DNA of 64,000 bases from Agriotes lineatus (taxonomy: Eukaryota; Arthropoda; Insecta; Coleoptera; Elateridae): positions 174,812,015 to 174,876,014 of the forward strand of contig OW679195.1 in NCBI GenBank assembly GCA_940337035.1. The letters are read 5' to 3'. The notes under the pieces were generated by a model. It made no database searches, was not told the origin of the DNA, and worked only from the letters and a program-made list of their open reading frames with translations. Both the position numbers and the translations under genes were made by a program. Positions 1-9,415 of the stretch are shown piece by piece (the first letter of the stretch is position 1; each line of letters opens with the position of its first letter).

Positions 1-1372
1 GACCACGCGAATATTTGATTAAACTGTATGTCATTGGAGTAAGTGTGGAGAACAAATGACATCAAGTTAGGTAATAAGTAGGCTGCACTTAATTCCATCC
101 ACGGGAGAGAGATTCGTTTGAGTGGTGCCACCTTAGATTTGGCGCACACCAACGAAACAGTTATCGAATCTTCAGAAACGATGCGAACATAAACAACCGC
201 AGAATAACCTAGTTCAGAAGCATCGCAAAATCCGTGGATCTGACGAGCTGTCGCAGAAGTTTGGTGAATAAGGCGAGGTATCTGTAGAGCAGATATCTCA
301 GGCAGCTGAGTTTGATACCGCTCCCAACGCTCAGTCACGTCCAGAGGAGGAGTTTCATCCCAATCAAGCCCGATGCACCAAAGATGCTGAATAAGATGCT
401 TCGTGAAAAAGGTGAGAGGAGAAAGGAATCCAAGAGGGTCAAAAGTCCTAGCAAGTTCCGAAAGTATTACACGCTTTGTGCAACTCTTTGATAAACTAGT
501 ATTTAATCTGAATGAGAAATGATCTGACTTGGGAGACCATTGCAATCCCAGAATTTTCACCGAGATATCGGATTCAGAATCGAAAGGAAGGGGGTTTTGA
601 CAATAGTCCCCGGGCAGGGAGGCAAGTAATGCGGGGTGATTACTAGCCCATTTTCAAAGATCAAATCCGCCCTTTTGCAGTATGCCAATAAGCTGTCTTT
701 GTAATTCGAGAGCCGAATCGATGGAATTCGCGCCAGTGACTACGCCATCGACGTATATATCCGTTCGAAGAACCTTCGACGCAAGGGGGAAGACAGCTGC
801 TTCATCGACAGCTAACTGATGAATTGTTTTTTAAGTGCCAGAAATGGAGCAGAAGAAACACCGTACGTAACTGTGTTTAAGCGATAATCTTGAACAGGTT
901 CATCAGGGTTGAAACGCCAAACTATTCTTTGATAGTCAGAATGGACGGATTTATTCTAATTTGTCTATACATTTGTTTAATATCAGCTGCAAAAACTATA
1001 AAGTGAAGACGAAAACGAAGTAAAATTGTGACGATGTCGATTTGTAATTTGGGACCGGCCAATAGATAATCATTAAGTGATAGCTGATTTACTGAACTTG
1101 TGGTAGCATCAAAGACGACACGGAGCTTTGTTGTGCTGCTATCTGGCTTGTAAACACAGTGGTGGGGAATGTAATACGAGTTTTTATTGAAACAAGGCTC
1201 GGTAATTACTTCCATGTGTGCGCTATCTAAATAATCCTTCATAAATTCTGAGTATAGTTTTTTGAGGCAAGGATTTTGGACGAAACGATGTTCTAACGAA
1301 TAAAATCTCCTCAGTGCTACTGAGCGAGTGTCAACAAAGATAGGTTCTGGGCCCCTAAAAGGCAACGAGACT
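1..1372 (-). pseudogene. BEL/Pao retrotransposon pol remnant (RT and downstream part)
   Basis: The minus strand reads as the reverse transcriptase and following region of a BEL/Pao LTR retrotransposon. Positions 922-1377 hold an open stretch with family blocks such as HHCVYKPDSSTTKLRVVFDA and FAADIKQMYRQI (RT motif A). Past a frame break, reading continues to position 1 with KILGLQWSPKSD, FDPLGFLSPLT and PWMELSAAYLL, all hallmarks of the Pao RT/RNase H connection. The RT active site near 735-750 reads YVDG where the family has YVDD, so a catalytic aspartate is lost. The copy runs off the window edge. It is separated from its upstream half by the insertion at 1373-2001. It is a dead copy; the family call is firm. 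Confidence 0.85.
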
Positions 1373-2001
1373 TTCAATGTATATTTTGTACTAATAAAAA
1401 AAGTACATTCAGGCCGGTGCCCCCGCCTTTCGGCATTACACCTGCTTTGGCTCGAATTTACATAGCTGCGTATTAAACTAAACTAAACTTAAACTATTTA
1501 ACTTTAAACATCCCTCCGGAAGGTGTTCGCGAAAAATGCTCTCGTACACTAACTTCCAGAAGGTGGGCCCAGCGCACGAGCCTTGTGGACATCCCCGTAC
1601 CACGTCTCTCGTCACCATACAATCTGGCAAATACACCTGCGCGACGCGGCCCGAGAAGTAGTCCCTGACCAGCCTTAGCCAGTTCCCCGGAAAGTCACGC
1701 CGTTCCAACTCCCACAGGATCTTGGGCCACCACGCATTATCGAAGGCACCAGCAATGTCCAGCGAAACAACCGCGCAATAGTCACCGCGCGCCCGATGTC
1801 CCTTAATCACACTCACAACGGCCTCCACTGCGTCCGTGGTAGACCTACCCGCCGCGAAGCCGAACTGTCTGTTGCTGAAACCGCCACTCCGCCAAACCGC
1901 ATGCTCGACCCGAGTCGCGACGATCTTGTCCAGCACTTTCCCAAGGACCGGCAGGAGGCTGATCGGCCTGAAACTGCGCGGGTTTGTCGGGTCGCCCGCA
2001 T
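1373..2001 (-). mobile_element. 5'-truncated, internally deleted R1-like non-LTR retrotransposon insertion
   Basis: Flanked by an 11-bp direct repeat, GCAACGAGACT (1362-1372 and 2002-2012), that interrupts the BEL element. Read on the minus strand it starts inside a reverse transcriptase, with SFRPISLLPVLGKVLDK, then FGFAAGRSTTDAV, VVSLDIAGAFDNAWW (motif A) and RGCPQGSCAGPTFWKLVY. It then jumps directly to 3' untranslated sequence, so the catalytic YADD block and the rest are deleted. The motif style resembles the R1/LOA group of LINEs. 5' truncation with a short target duplication is the normal footprint of target-primed reverse transcription. By chance the inserted frame stays open with the BEL frame, giving a chimeric open stretch at 1478-2656 that should not be taken as a gene. 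Confidence 0.85.
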
Positions 2002-2612
2002 GCAACGAGACTGTATACCGACCTGACTCAGTTCTAAAATGTGAGTTTTTAAACAGATCTTCGCACAAGAGATCTTCGGGAGTTGAAGGTGGACACTTAG
2101 GCACTTCCTCAAGTTCCCAAAATTTTTTGAGTGTTGAATCTAGGGGAGAATCTAAAGACACTATAAACGACGAAACGATTGCAGGAGATTTATGAGCCAC
2201 TGGACCCATCATGATCCACCCTAAAACAGTGTTGATTGCAGTGGGTTGAGTGGAATTGCCTACAATTTTCCCATTTTGAATTAATTCCGGGAAAACATCA
2301 GCTCCTAGTAAAACGTCAATTTTACCGGGAGTGAAGAATTGTGGATCCGCTGATTGGATGCTAGAAATGTAGTCCCAGTTTGATACATCGAGATGAGTAT
2401 TTGGCATGAAAGCGCAAATATTTTCTAACACAACAAATTCCACAAGCGATGAAAAGTTACGAATTTGTGAACGAATTTCACATCTAAGGGTACCGCTTGA
2501 TGCGGTGGACGAAATTTGACCTAAACCTTGGATAGTTATTATAGATCTAGATCGAGGTAAACCTAACTTATTTACACACTTCGTTGTAATAAAACTAGCT
2601 TGGCTCGCATAT
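2002..2612 (-). pseudogene. BEL/Pao retrotransposon protease region (DUF1758) remnant
   Basis: Minus-strand reading shows SQASFITTKCVNKLGLPRS, an aspartic-protease-like core, then IDVLLGADVFPELI and NTVLGWIMMGPV. These are the standard landmarks of the retroviral-like protease domain (DUF1758) of BEL/Pao polyproteins. The expected L-D-S-G just before SQAS is missing because the sequence upstream of about 2612 switches to a T-rich tract and a tRNA-like sequence. The domain ends at ESGRYTVSL, exactly where the R1-like fragment is inserted, and resumes at 1372. This is the 5' half of the same dead element as 1-1372. Confidence 0.85.
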
Positions 2613-2621
2613 AATAAAAAA

Positions 2622-2697
2622 AAAGATGCATCGGCCGGGAATCGAACCCAGGCCACCCGCGTGACAGGCGAGCACTGTACCCCTGCGCCAACCTCTG
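2622..2697 (-). repeat. tRNA-derived sequence (SINE head or tRNA-Asp-like pseudogene)
   Basis: On the minus strand a tRNA-like segment shows a box A-like GGCGCAGGGGTACAGTG, an anticodon arm CTCGC-CTGTCAC-GCGGG whose stem pairs and whose loop carries GTC (aspartate), and a box B GGTTCGATTCC inside a pairing T arm. The acceptor stem does not pair, so it is not a working tRNA. It is followed by a T-rich tract and then directly by the broken BEL protease, which suggests a tRNA-derived SINE inserted near the protease active site. A degraded tRNA-Asp gene is the alternative. Confidence 0.5.
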
Positions 2698-3143
2698 TTG
2701 TTCAAATAACGCGCTACTATAATGATATATGAACATACTGAATCACCCGAGCTAATAGCACACGGCCACAGCAGCTGTCACACCATAACCCACGGCGACA
2801 GATGCTCCGATCTGCTGCTTAAAGGTTTATTTAAATTAAAACTTTTTCGTACTCTTTTTGAAAATAAAAACCGGCCTACGATCTAAGTCTAAAAATTAGC
2901 AAAATTTTAGGCCATCATACAATTTAATCGGTCCAGTATCTTCGGAGGAGATAGCGTACAAACATAGAAAGAAAGAAAGAGAGCAACAATTTTGTGTGCT
3001 TAGGCAGATAAAGTACGCAAAAGTCGCTATTTTATCTGCTTAGGCAGATAAAGTGACACTTTTACCTTGTCAATAAAGACAAACAAGTTGTCACTTTTGT
3101 GACGTTTGCGGATAAATATTTTTAATTTAAAAAGTATTGTGCA
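2698..3143. other. Non-coding stretch with an inverted repeat
   Basis: No gene is seen. Positions 3031-3052 form an inverted repeat with 9-bp arms (TTTATCTGC, spacer TTAG, then GCAGATAAA). One half of it, with the flanking GCTTAGGCAGATAAAGT, also occurs just upstream near 2998-3014. The stretch ends in AT-rich DNA before the small THAP-like reading frame at 3144, so the palindrome may be part of a decayed transposon end. That link is a guess. Confidence 0.4.
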
Positions 3144-3317
3144 ATGGCTGGTTGTTCGGCGATTAATTGTAAAAATCGAACAGATCTGGTTGATTATTTG
3201 CATGTTTTTCTAAGGAATGAGAAAATAAAGCGTCTCTGGGTAAATAACAGCAAAATTAAGGATTTTAAGTCAAGAAGCTGTTTATGTAATGAAGATTTTG
3301 CGGATGATCATATATAA
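3144..3317 (+). pseudogene. Short THAP-zinc-finger-like fragment
   Basis: An open frame of 57 codons begins at ATG 3144 and starts MAGCSAINCKN. This matches the start of THAP zinc fingers (Met-x-x-Cys-x(4)-Cys) and resembles the start of the P-like transposase at 3944, MPGCCASNCKN. Later residues RLWVNNSKI and SRSCLCNEDF match the rest of the fold, but the Cys-x-x-His pair is degenerate (CNED in place of C-x-x-H). The frame ends at TAA 3315-3317 with no continuation. It is probably the first exon of an older P-element-like or domesticated THAP gene. No function can be claimed. Confidence 0.5.
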
Positions 3318-3685
3318 TCACATCATGATTGGTAGCAGAGCCAGTAACTGGTTCTGATTGGTTGAACTTTGTGCTGCCATCTGATAGTCAAGCTTAGAAA
3401 TACCCCCCGAGTTACTGTCCCAGGCACTCTAGACAGGTTTCAACATTTGGCATGAGTATCTCTACTTGTTTGATGTATGTACGCTGATATGTAATTAACC
3501 GAATGGTTACCTAGATACAGGCTGTTGGTAGTTGCAAAAGCGAAATAATTTTTTCCAATTATTAATAATAACAAGGCATATCAAGTGCAGTAATAGATAT
3601 TTAATGAATGTTAAAATTACAATATTATTATTATTATTATTTTAATGTCAGTTACAGTAAATGCTCAACTTGTTGTTTATGAGCA
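3318..3685. other. Intergenic stretch, nothing recognised
   Basis: AT-rich DNA with a short ATT microsatellite around 3625-3642. No coding potential or repeat end was recognised. It runs up to the first copy of the 8-bp target duplication CGAATACA at 3686-3693. Confidence 0.4.
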
Positions 3686-3693
3686 CGAATACA

Positions 3694-3726
3694 TAAAGTT
3701 ACTAGATATATAAAGTACCGCAAACC
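3694..3726 (+). repeat. Left terminal inverted repeat of P-like transposon
   Basis: About 33 bp starting TAAAGTTACTAGATATATAA and ending CAAACC. It matches the reverse complement of 9783-9815 with a single difference (TAAAGTT versus TAAAGTC). It is preceded immediately by the target duplication CGAATACA. Confidence 0.85.
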
Positions 3727-3943
3727 ATTAAGCTAATGAGTGCTACAGAAATAGCTCTACTTTTGCCTTATCTTACTATATACAGGGACTCTACTTTTGC
3801 CCCAAAATGGCGTCCTAATCTCAAATCTTCCATCAAACGTGCGACGCTTGACAGACCATTTGACATAAAGCATTGGATGCTGGCTGTCATCACATTGTTC
3901 GTTCATATTTTTTTAGTAATTGGTTGGTTCATAAAGTGTTATT

Positions 3944-4774
3944 ATGCCTGGTTGTTGTGCATCGAATTGCAAAAACAGTACCGCTAAAGGCTTCCGTTTA
4001 TTCAGATTGCCCAGTGGTGAAAAGAATGCAAGCAGAAGAGAAGTGTGGTTCTGTGCCATTAATCAAGACAATGTGCCGATAAATGGGAGGGTTTGTGAGG
4101 CGAGTAAATATATCAAAGCAGATATAACATATTATAACACTCACTCATTTAAGGTGCATTTTTCTGATGGTCAATTTGAACTGTCAAGAGCAGATGGTAA
4201 GAAAAAACTATCTCCAAATGCATATCCTGATCTGATGGTCGAAAACAACAAAAGGAGAAAATGTGATGCTGCGGAACAGGAAATGGACCACAGTGCATGC
4301 GTAGAGCAAACCATTACAGGTCCAAATGCAAGTAGTGTTGAAGGAGAAATGTCACATGGAGACAATCTCGACAACAGCTTGTATGAAATAGAACAAGAAG
4401 TAGACAATATCAACACTATAAAAGAACTCAGACAACGATTGAAGGCAACCCTTGCAAAGTGCAGGCTATATGAAAGAAAGTTGCAAGAAAAGAGCTCAAC
4501 AAACTTAGAGAAGATTTTTAATGAAGATCAGCTGGTATATCTGGAAACAAATAATGGTCGTGGATCATTGTGGTCAGAGGATACAATTACAAGGGCTCTT
4601 CGCTTATATCTGGCCTGTGGTTCCAAGGGCTATGCAGAAATTCGAAAACAAAACCTTCCATATCCAAGCATTCGCACTTTGCAACACAGAATAAGAAACT
4701 TGAAATTTAAAGCAGGTATACTGGACGAAATCTTTGGCATGTTGAAACTGAAAGTTAGTATTGGTGAAGATTGA
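3944..4774 (+). pseudogene. P-like transposase, N-terminal part (THAP domain and coiled coil)
   Basis: This 276-codon open frame starts at ATG 3944. Residues 1-85 resemble a THAP DNA-binding domain: MPGCCASNCKN with the first Cys pair, then FRLFRLPSGEKNASRREVW, and VHFSDGQFE in the position of the usual C-x-x-HF box; the Cys of that box is not present. Residues about 140-190 (IEQEVDNINTIKELRQRLKA and following) look like a coiled coil, as in P transposase. The C-terminal part (LRLYLACGSKGYAEIRKQ, PSIRTLQHRI) is the conserved region that follows it in P-family proteins. The next coding block lies at 5007 in a frame that agrees once the MITE and its duplication (160 bp) are discounted. Stops between the blocks suggest an intron or decay. 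Confidence 0.8.
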
Positions 4775-4801
4775 TTGGATAGTTCATCAGTATTAGTGCT
4801 T

Positions 4802-4952
4802 TTATAGGGGTGTGCAAATATTAAAAAATTTCGAATAATTCGTTTCGAATCGAATATTCAAATTTTCAAATAATTGATTGAATAATAATATTAACTTAAA
4901 TGTTATATAAATAATAATAATAATAATCAATAATAGCAGTATTTGCACACCT
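4802..4952. mobile_element. hAT-like MITE inside the P-like transposase
   Basis: A 151-bp insert bounded by a duplicated TTAGTGCTT (4793-4801 and 4953-4961). The left end has AGGGGTGTGCAAATA (4806-4820) and the right end TATTTGCACACCT (4940-4952), which are inverted copies. The interior is almost pure AT. The ends and the 8-9 bp duplication fit a miniature hAT-type element. Subtracting 160 bp restores the frame relation of the flanking transposase blocks. Confidence 0.7.
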
Positions 4953-5006
4953 TTAGTGCTTAAGCACTATAAATATTGTTGAAGTGACTACTAATTTGTA
5001 CTTTTC

Positions 5007-6830
5007 TTGGTGGAGGTGGAGACATTTGAACCGCAAGAAAAGCACGCAACGTTGATTTTGGATGAGATGGCCATAACACCAGGGCTGCAATACGATAACA
5101 CGCTTTCCAAGGTGGTTGGCAGGCCTACCATGCACTCATCAGGTGGTGTCGAAAATTCAAATGAGTTGGCAACTCACGCTCTTGTATTGATGTTGGGAGG
5201 ATTGTCGATTCGATGGAAGCAGATCGTGTGCTACGAGTTTACCGGCAATTCATTTTGCGCTTCTGAACTTTATAATAGAGTCACTGAAATACTCCAGAAA
5301 TCGTATGCTATAGGTATCATTGTAAGAATTGTAATTTCTGATATGGGAGGGCAAAATCGTAGCATGTGGAAAAAGTTAAATATTGTTGCATCAAGATTTA
5401 GTAAGATTACAAATTTTGTTAAACATCCATGCTTCGCAAATGAGAAATTATTTTTCATGTCCGATCCTGTTCATGTATTCAAAAATTTGGCATCCGGGCT
5501 CAGGAAGGGACATAAATTTATGTTAAGTGACTCAATAGTTCAAAAATACGTGTTACCATCAAACGTGATTTCCATTGAACCCATTCAACAACTTTTTAAA
5601 ATCGAAAGCGACGACGTGCTAAAGTTAAGTCCTCGTTTAAAGAAAAGTGTATTGGATCCATGGCATTTTGATACAATGAATGTTGCACTAAGTGTAGCTT
5701 TGCTAAATCATGATGTAGCTGCAGCACTTCTGCATTATATATCACACGGTATAATTTCTGATAAACATAGAACAACTGCTTGGTTTTTATCTAAAATGCA
5801 TTACTGGTTTAAATTAATGACAGCTAGACATCACACTTTTGCCTTGTCCACCAATAATGAGGAAAAATATGAAGAAGCAATTGATAGTTTGAAATCTGTG
5901 CAGGAAATTATATATAATTTGTCTGTAAATAATACCTGGATGCCCTTCCAAACAGGAATTGTTCTTTCCACGCAAACTGCTTTAGACGTTCAAAAAATTT
6001 ACTTGGAACAGGAACATTTCAATTATATAATGTTAGGACGTTTGACTCAAGATGCGTTAGAAAATTGTTTCTCCTCTGTACGTTGTCGACAACCAATACC
6101 TGACGCACATATGTTCCGAGTATCTTTACGGTTAGTCTGTTTGTCGCAGTTCGAGACTAATGTTTCTAAAAGTAATTATCAAGACGCAGACTCCTCACAT
6201 TTGATACAATACTGCAAGGAGTTGAGTAAAATCGAGGTACATAAAAACCATTCAGAATACTCTATTTCCGATGAAGAAATTGAAAGTCTTATTCAAGAAT
6301 ATCATGTAGTCGATTTGAAGGAATCCTTACAATCTAGCTGATATTATTTACTCGGTTCAATTCTACATAAAGTGAAAACCAATCTCCGTGTTTATAACAC
6401 ATGTTATGCAAGTGTAACAACTACCGGCACCACAGTTATAGGCAATATAAGTGCGTTCTGCAAATTGAAAGAATTTAAGGAGAACGTTCTCCAATTTGCC
6501 TCGAATGATTTATATCTGTATATTAAAAAAATAGAAATGTATTTTCGACAATGCACGACTTCATTGATACACAATAAGCTATCAATAGATTCGTTTAAAG
6601 ATGTGGTTAAAAAGAAATTTGATGGTCCTGACGTACCAGATTGTCATAACATATTAGATAATATTGTAACCATATTTGTAAAAAGTAGATTCTATTTTGT
6701 TTTGACCGATTTGAACAAGAAGACCACAATGGAAGATATAAAAAGTAGTCGTAGCGTTGCAATGCGTGCTTCACTAAAAAAAAAAAATTACAAAGTACTG
6801 GTAACTGGAAGACAACAGCTAATAATATAG
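5007..6830 (+). pseudogene. P-like transposase, catalytic and C-terminal part
   Basis: The frame is open from 5007 with one in-frame TGA at 6339-6341, then open again to the stop at 6828-6830. There is no ATG at 5007, so it is a continuation of the gene starting at 3944. It includes HATLILDEMAITPGLQYD and SKVVG (the DExx catalytic block near the start of the P-element RNase H-like domain), FMSDPVHVFKNLASGLR, DPWHFDTMNVALS and LTQDALENCFSSVR, the family signature around the last acidic residue. After the TGA, YNTCYASVTTTGT matches the C-terminal cysteine-containing region. Catalysis would be cut-and-paste transposition in the nucleus. The TGA, and the lack of an intact link to the THAP part, mark it as inactive. 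Confidence 0.85.
6573..6775 (+). repeat. Direct duplication, copy 1 (P transposase 3' segment)
   Basis: A 203-bp segment of the transposase C-terminal region that recurs at 9416-9619 with scattered substitutions. Both copies begin at AATAAGCTATCAATAGATTC and end at CGTGCTTCACT. The two copies bracket all foreign DNA in the element (6776-9415). This is far too long for a target duplication, so it points to two partial P copies being joined or to a local duplication. Confidence 0.85.
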
Positions 6831-6889
6831 GACATGACAAGATCATGTCACACATCAACAACCCAATATTGGAAATGGGTTCTAATCTT

Positions 6890-7556
6890 ATAACCAAAGC
6901 CTATGACTTTGAAGATAACTTTACCATACACACAAGTTGAGATCTACCAACCCCAACAACATCATTTTCTACACTGATTGATCTAAGTTTGAAGGGGGTA
7001 CAGGCTCCGGTGTGTACAGTACCAATCCTAGAACCAACGAAAAAGGAAAGTTATGTAACATCTTGCAGGCTGAAATACAATCTATTAACGTATGAGCTAA
7101 CATCAGCATATAAGCCGCTCAATTGAGACATACACAATACACATTCTCTCAAACAGTCAGGCGGCACTTAACGGTTTCAGTACTTCATCGAGACTGGTCA
7201 AGGAATGCAAATCCAAACTTCAAACTTTGAGCCACGGGAACACACTAAAATTTTGCTGGATTCCAGGTCACCAAGGCATTGAAGGAAACGAAAAGGTGGA
7301 CACGCTGGCAAAGAAGCAGCCGGTAATGTAATGACCGGTCCAGAACCTGGTCTAAGCATACAGAAAAACCAAGCCCGCTCAGCTATTAATGAATGGGTCA
7401 ATAACGCGCACTAACTAAGGTGGAGAAATTACAATCAAGCAATACACTGCAAAACATTGTTAAAAACTCTGAATCCACAAACCACCAAAACCCTGTTGAG
7501 ACTGAGCAGAACCAAACAAGTAGTCAGTCTACTAACAGGCACTGGAACATTCAGAG
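6890..7556 (+). pseudogene. Jockey-like LINE fragment, RNase H domain
   Basis: Translations in shifting frames give ILSNSQAALNGF (the D of the second RNase H block is replaced by N), LKFCWIPGHQGIEGNEKVDT (the characteristic W-x-PGH-x-G block) and, further on, LRLSRTKQVVSLLTGTGTF, a typical linker of Jockey/R1 type LINEs. An upstream YTDGSK-like block is broken by a stop. The fragment is cut at 7557 by the start of the inverted-repeat element, and possible 3' sequence resumes at 9323. It is a decayed passenger. Confidence 0.7.
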
Positions 7557-9322
7557 AAGTTTTCGACCTTGGAAGGGCGCCGCGCGAGCCGCCATCTTGG
7601 ATTAAAGGTGCTCAAAACTGGTGTTTTCCAAATAGCTCCGCAACGGTTGATACAACGTCAAAAAAGTTCAATATAAAGTTAAGGGAGACAAGATTGTTGA
7701 CATTTTTTGTACATTAATTTTTGTTGTAAGTGTAATATGTTACGAGTTACAGCGGCTGAAAGTTGAACATTTCTCCAAAATATGGTTAAACTTTATTTTT
7801 GTTGGTACATTTTGTAAGAACAACTTACACTATATTGTTTGTAATATTTTTATATATCAGAATAACGTTCTATGGAGGAATACAACGTATGATCAAAAAT
7901 TATTTTCATCTAGTTTATCTATGGAATAGTTCTTCATTTATGAATGCAGCTAACTATAAGTCACTTATACTCGCACATGCAGTCGTTGTTTTCGATGGAT
8001 ATCCGTTTGATGGTGGTAAAAAAATACCAAGACTGCAGAAACACTTCGCCGATCAAATAAGCAGATGTCTGCGGATGTTAGTTTCGATTAAACAACGCCG
8101 GTTCAAGTTTCTCAAGAACGATTTCTAGTAAACGAAAAAATAAAGTCCGTCTGATTTCGATGCTGAAAAAAACATTCGAACATTACTCCATTACAGTAAA
8201 GCAGGCTAAGGAAGATGCTGATGTGTTGATTGTCAACACGGCGATTTCTTTGTCCTCAACATTGGTGCTGTTTTCATCATTGGAGAAGACGTCGACCTTC
8301 TAGTTCTGCTGACAGCATTAGCAACATCCCACAGCAACATCTATCTTCGCAAACCTAGAAGAGGTAAAACTGTTGAAAGACTGTATTCTGCGAATAGTTT
8401 TAAATATAAAAAAGCCGCTGAAACTATTATATTTCTCCATGCGTTTAGTGGGTGCGACACAACGTCGTCCGTCTACAACCAAAGAAAACAAAATGTTGTT
8501 CTCTTGTCCAGAAAAGCACAAGACTGAATGACGCTATAGGCATATTTAAACATCACGATGCCAAACCAGATGATATCGCAGATGCTGGAGCACGCTTTCT
8601 CGTTGGTTTGTATGGTGGCGACATGGATTTCATGCCATTGTAAAAAAGGATGCGGCGGAGCATGTGGCTGCAGGAAAAGTGGGATGAAGTGCTCTATTCT
8701 GTGTGGATTCTGTAATGGCCAATCATGCGAAAATGCACCAGAAGTTCACATCGAGAGTGAGGACAAAGATGAGGACATTTCATCAATGGAAGTCCCGAGT
8801 CTCACGAGCAATAACTTCTAAGATAACATTGAGGATAAAGACTTTTATGGAGACGTCAACATCTACCGACTGGGTCCTTCAAAAATTAAAAAAACTAAAT
8901 AATATAATCGCGAACATGAAACATCACTAAACTGGAGCATCTGTGGATTAGGCCTACTGGGGAGACCACAATAAAAAAAAGCGCCATTAACTCTACCTCA
9001 TGGTGGTGTGGAAATGAGTTTACTATACGTTTATCAAATTATTATAACTACGTAACGAATAGCCAGAAATAATACAAGAAAAAATTTAAAAAATGAATTT
9101 ACACTATTTTTTAGAGAAATGTTCATCTTTCCGCCGCTATAGCTCCTTTCATATTAGACATACAAAAAATAGTTATATACAAAAAATTTCAAGAATCTTG
9201 TCTTCTTTAACTTTGAATTAGACTTTCTTGTCGTAGGATCAAGTCATTTGGAAAAAGCCAGTTTTTATCACCTTTAATCCAAGATGGCTGCTCGCGCGGC
9301 GCCCCTCCAAGGTCGAAAACTT
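7557..9322 (+). mobile_element. Inverted-repeat DNA element carrying a FEN/XPG-like nuclease gene
   Basis: The ends start AAGTTTTCGACCTTGG and contain GGGCGCCGCGCGAGC and CATCTTGGATTAAAGGTG. They match in inverted orientation almost perfectly over the outer 76 bp (7557-7632 and 9246-9322), and more loosely for about 230 bp in total (to about 7790 and from about 9090). The only recognisable gene between them is the FEN/XPG-like pseudogene at about 7860-8821. I see no known transposase. No convincing target duplication is visible. It sits inside the LINE fragment within the P-like element. It is either a non-autonomous transposon that captured a gene, or an element type whose own protein is this nuclease. 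Confidence 0.7.
7860..8821 (+). pseudogene. FEN/XPG-like nuclease with C-terminal cysteine cluster, degraded copy
   Basis: The pieces, in order across three frames, parallel the gene at 62353-63960: AVVVFDGYPFDGG, then KQAKEDADVLIVNTA, GEDVDLLVLLTA, RKPRRGKTVERLYS, TIIFLHAFSGCDTTSS, ADAGARFLVGLYGGD, and a cysteine cluster CHCKKGCGGACGCRKSGMKC followed by LCGFCNGQSC. The motif order recalls the FEN1/XPG family: a VFDG block, an acidic E/D-A-D block, an ED-x-DLL block and a GCD motif preceding a glycine-rich turn. The tail ends in an acidic stretch (ESEDKDED). Several frame breaks show it is dead. It is the only gene in its inverted-repeat element. The nuclease call is by motif order, not by an alignment search. 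Confidence 0.6.
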
Positions 9323-9415
9323 GGATTTTTTATTAGGATCTCGACCTAAACAACATATATAAAAATCGTTTATACTCCACCTTGTGTAAGGCAAAAACCC
9401 CTACTGACTGGACTA

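Noticed and set aside
1478..2656. A 392-codon minus-strand frame as a single host gene
   Set aside because: It is a chimera of a tRNA-like sequence, a BEL protease region and an R1-like RT fragment; the joins are explained by insertion with target duplications.
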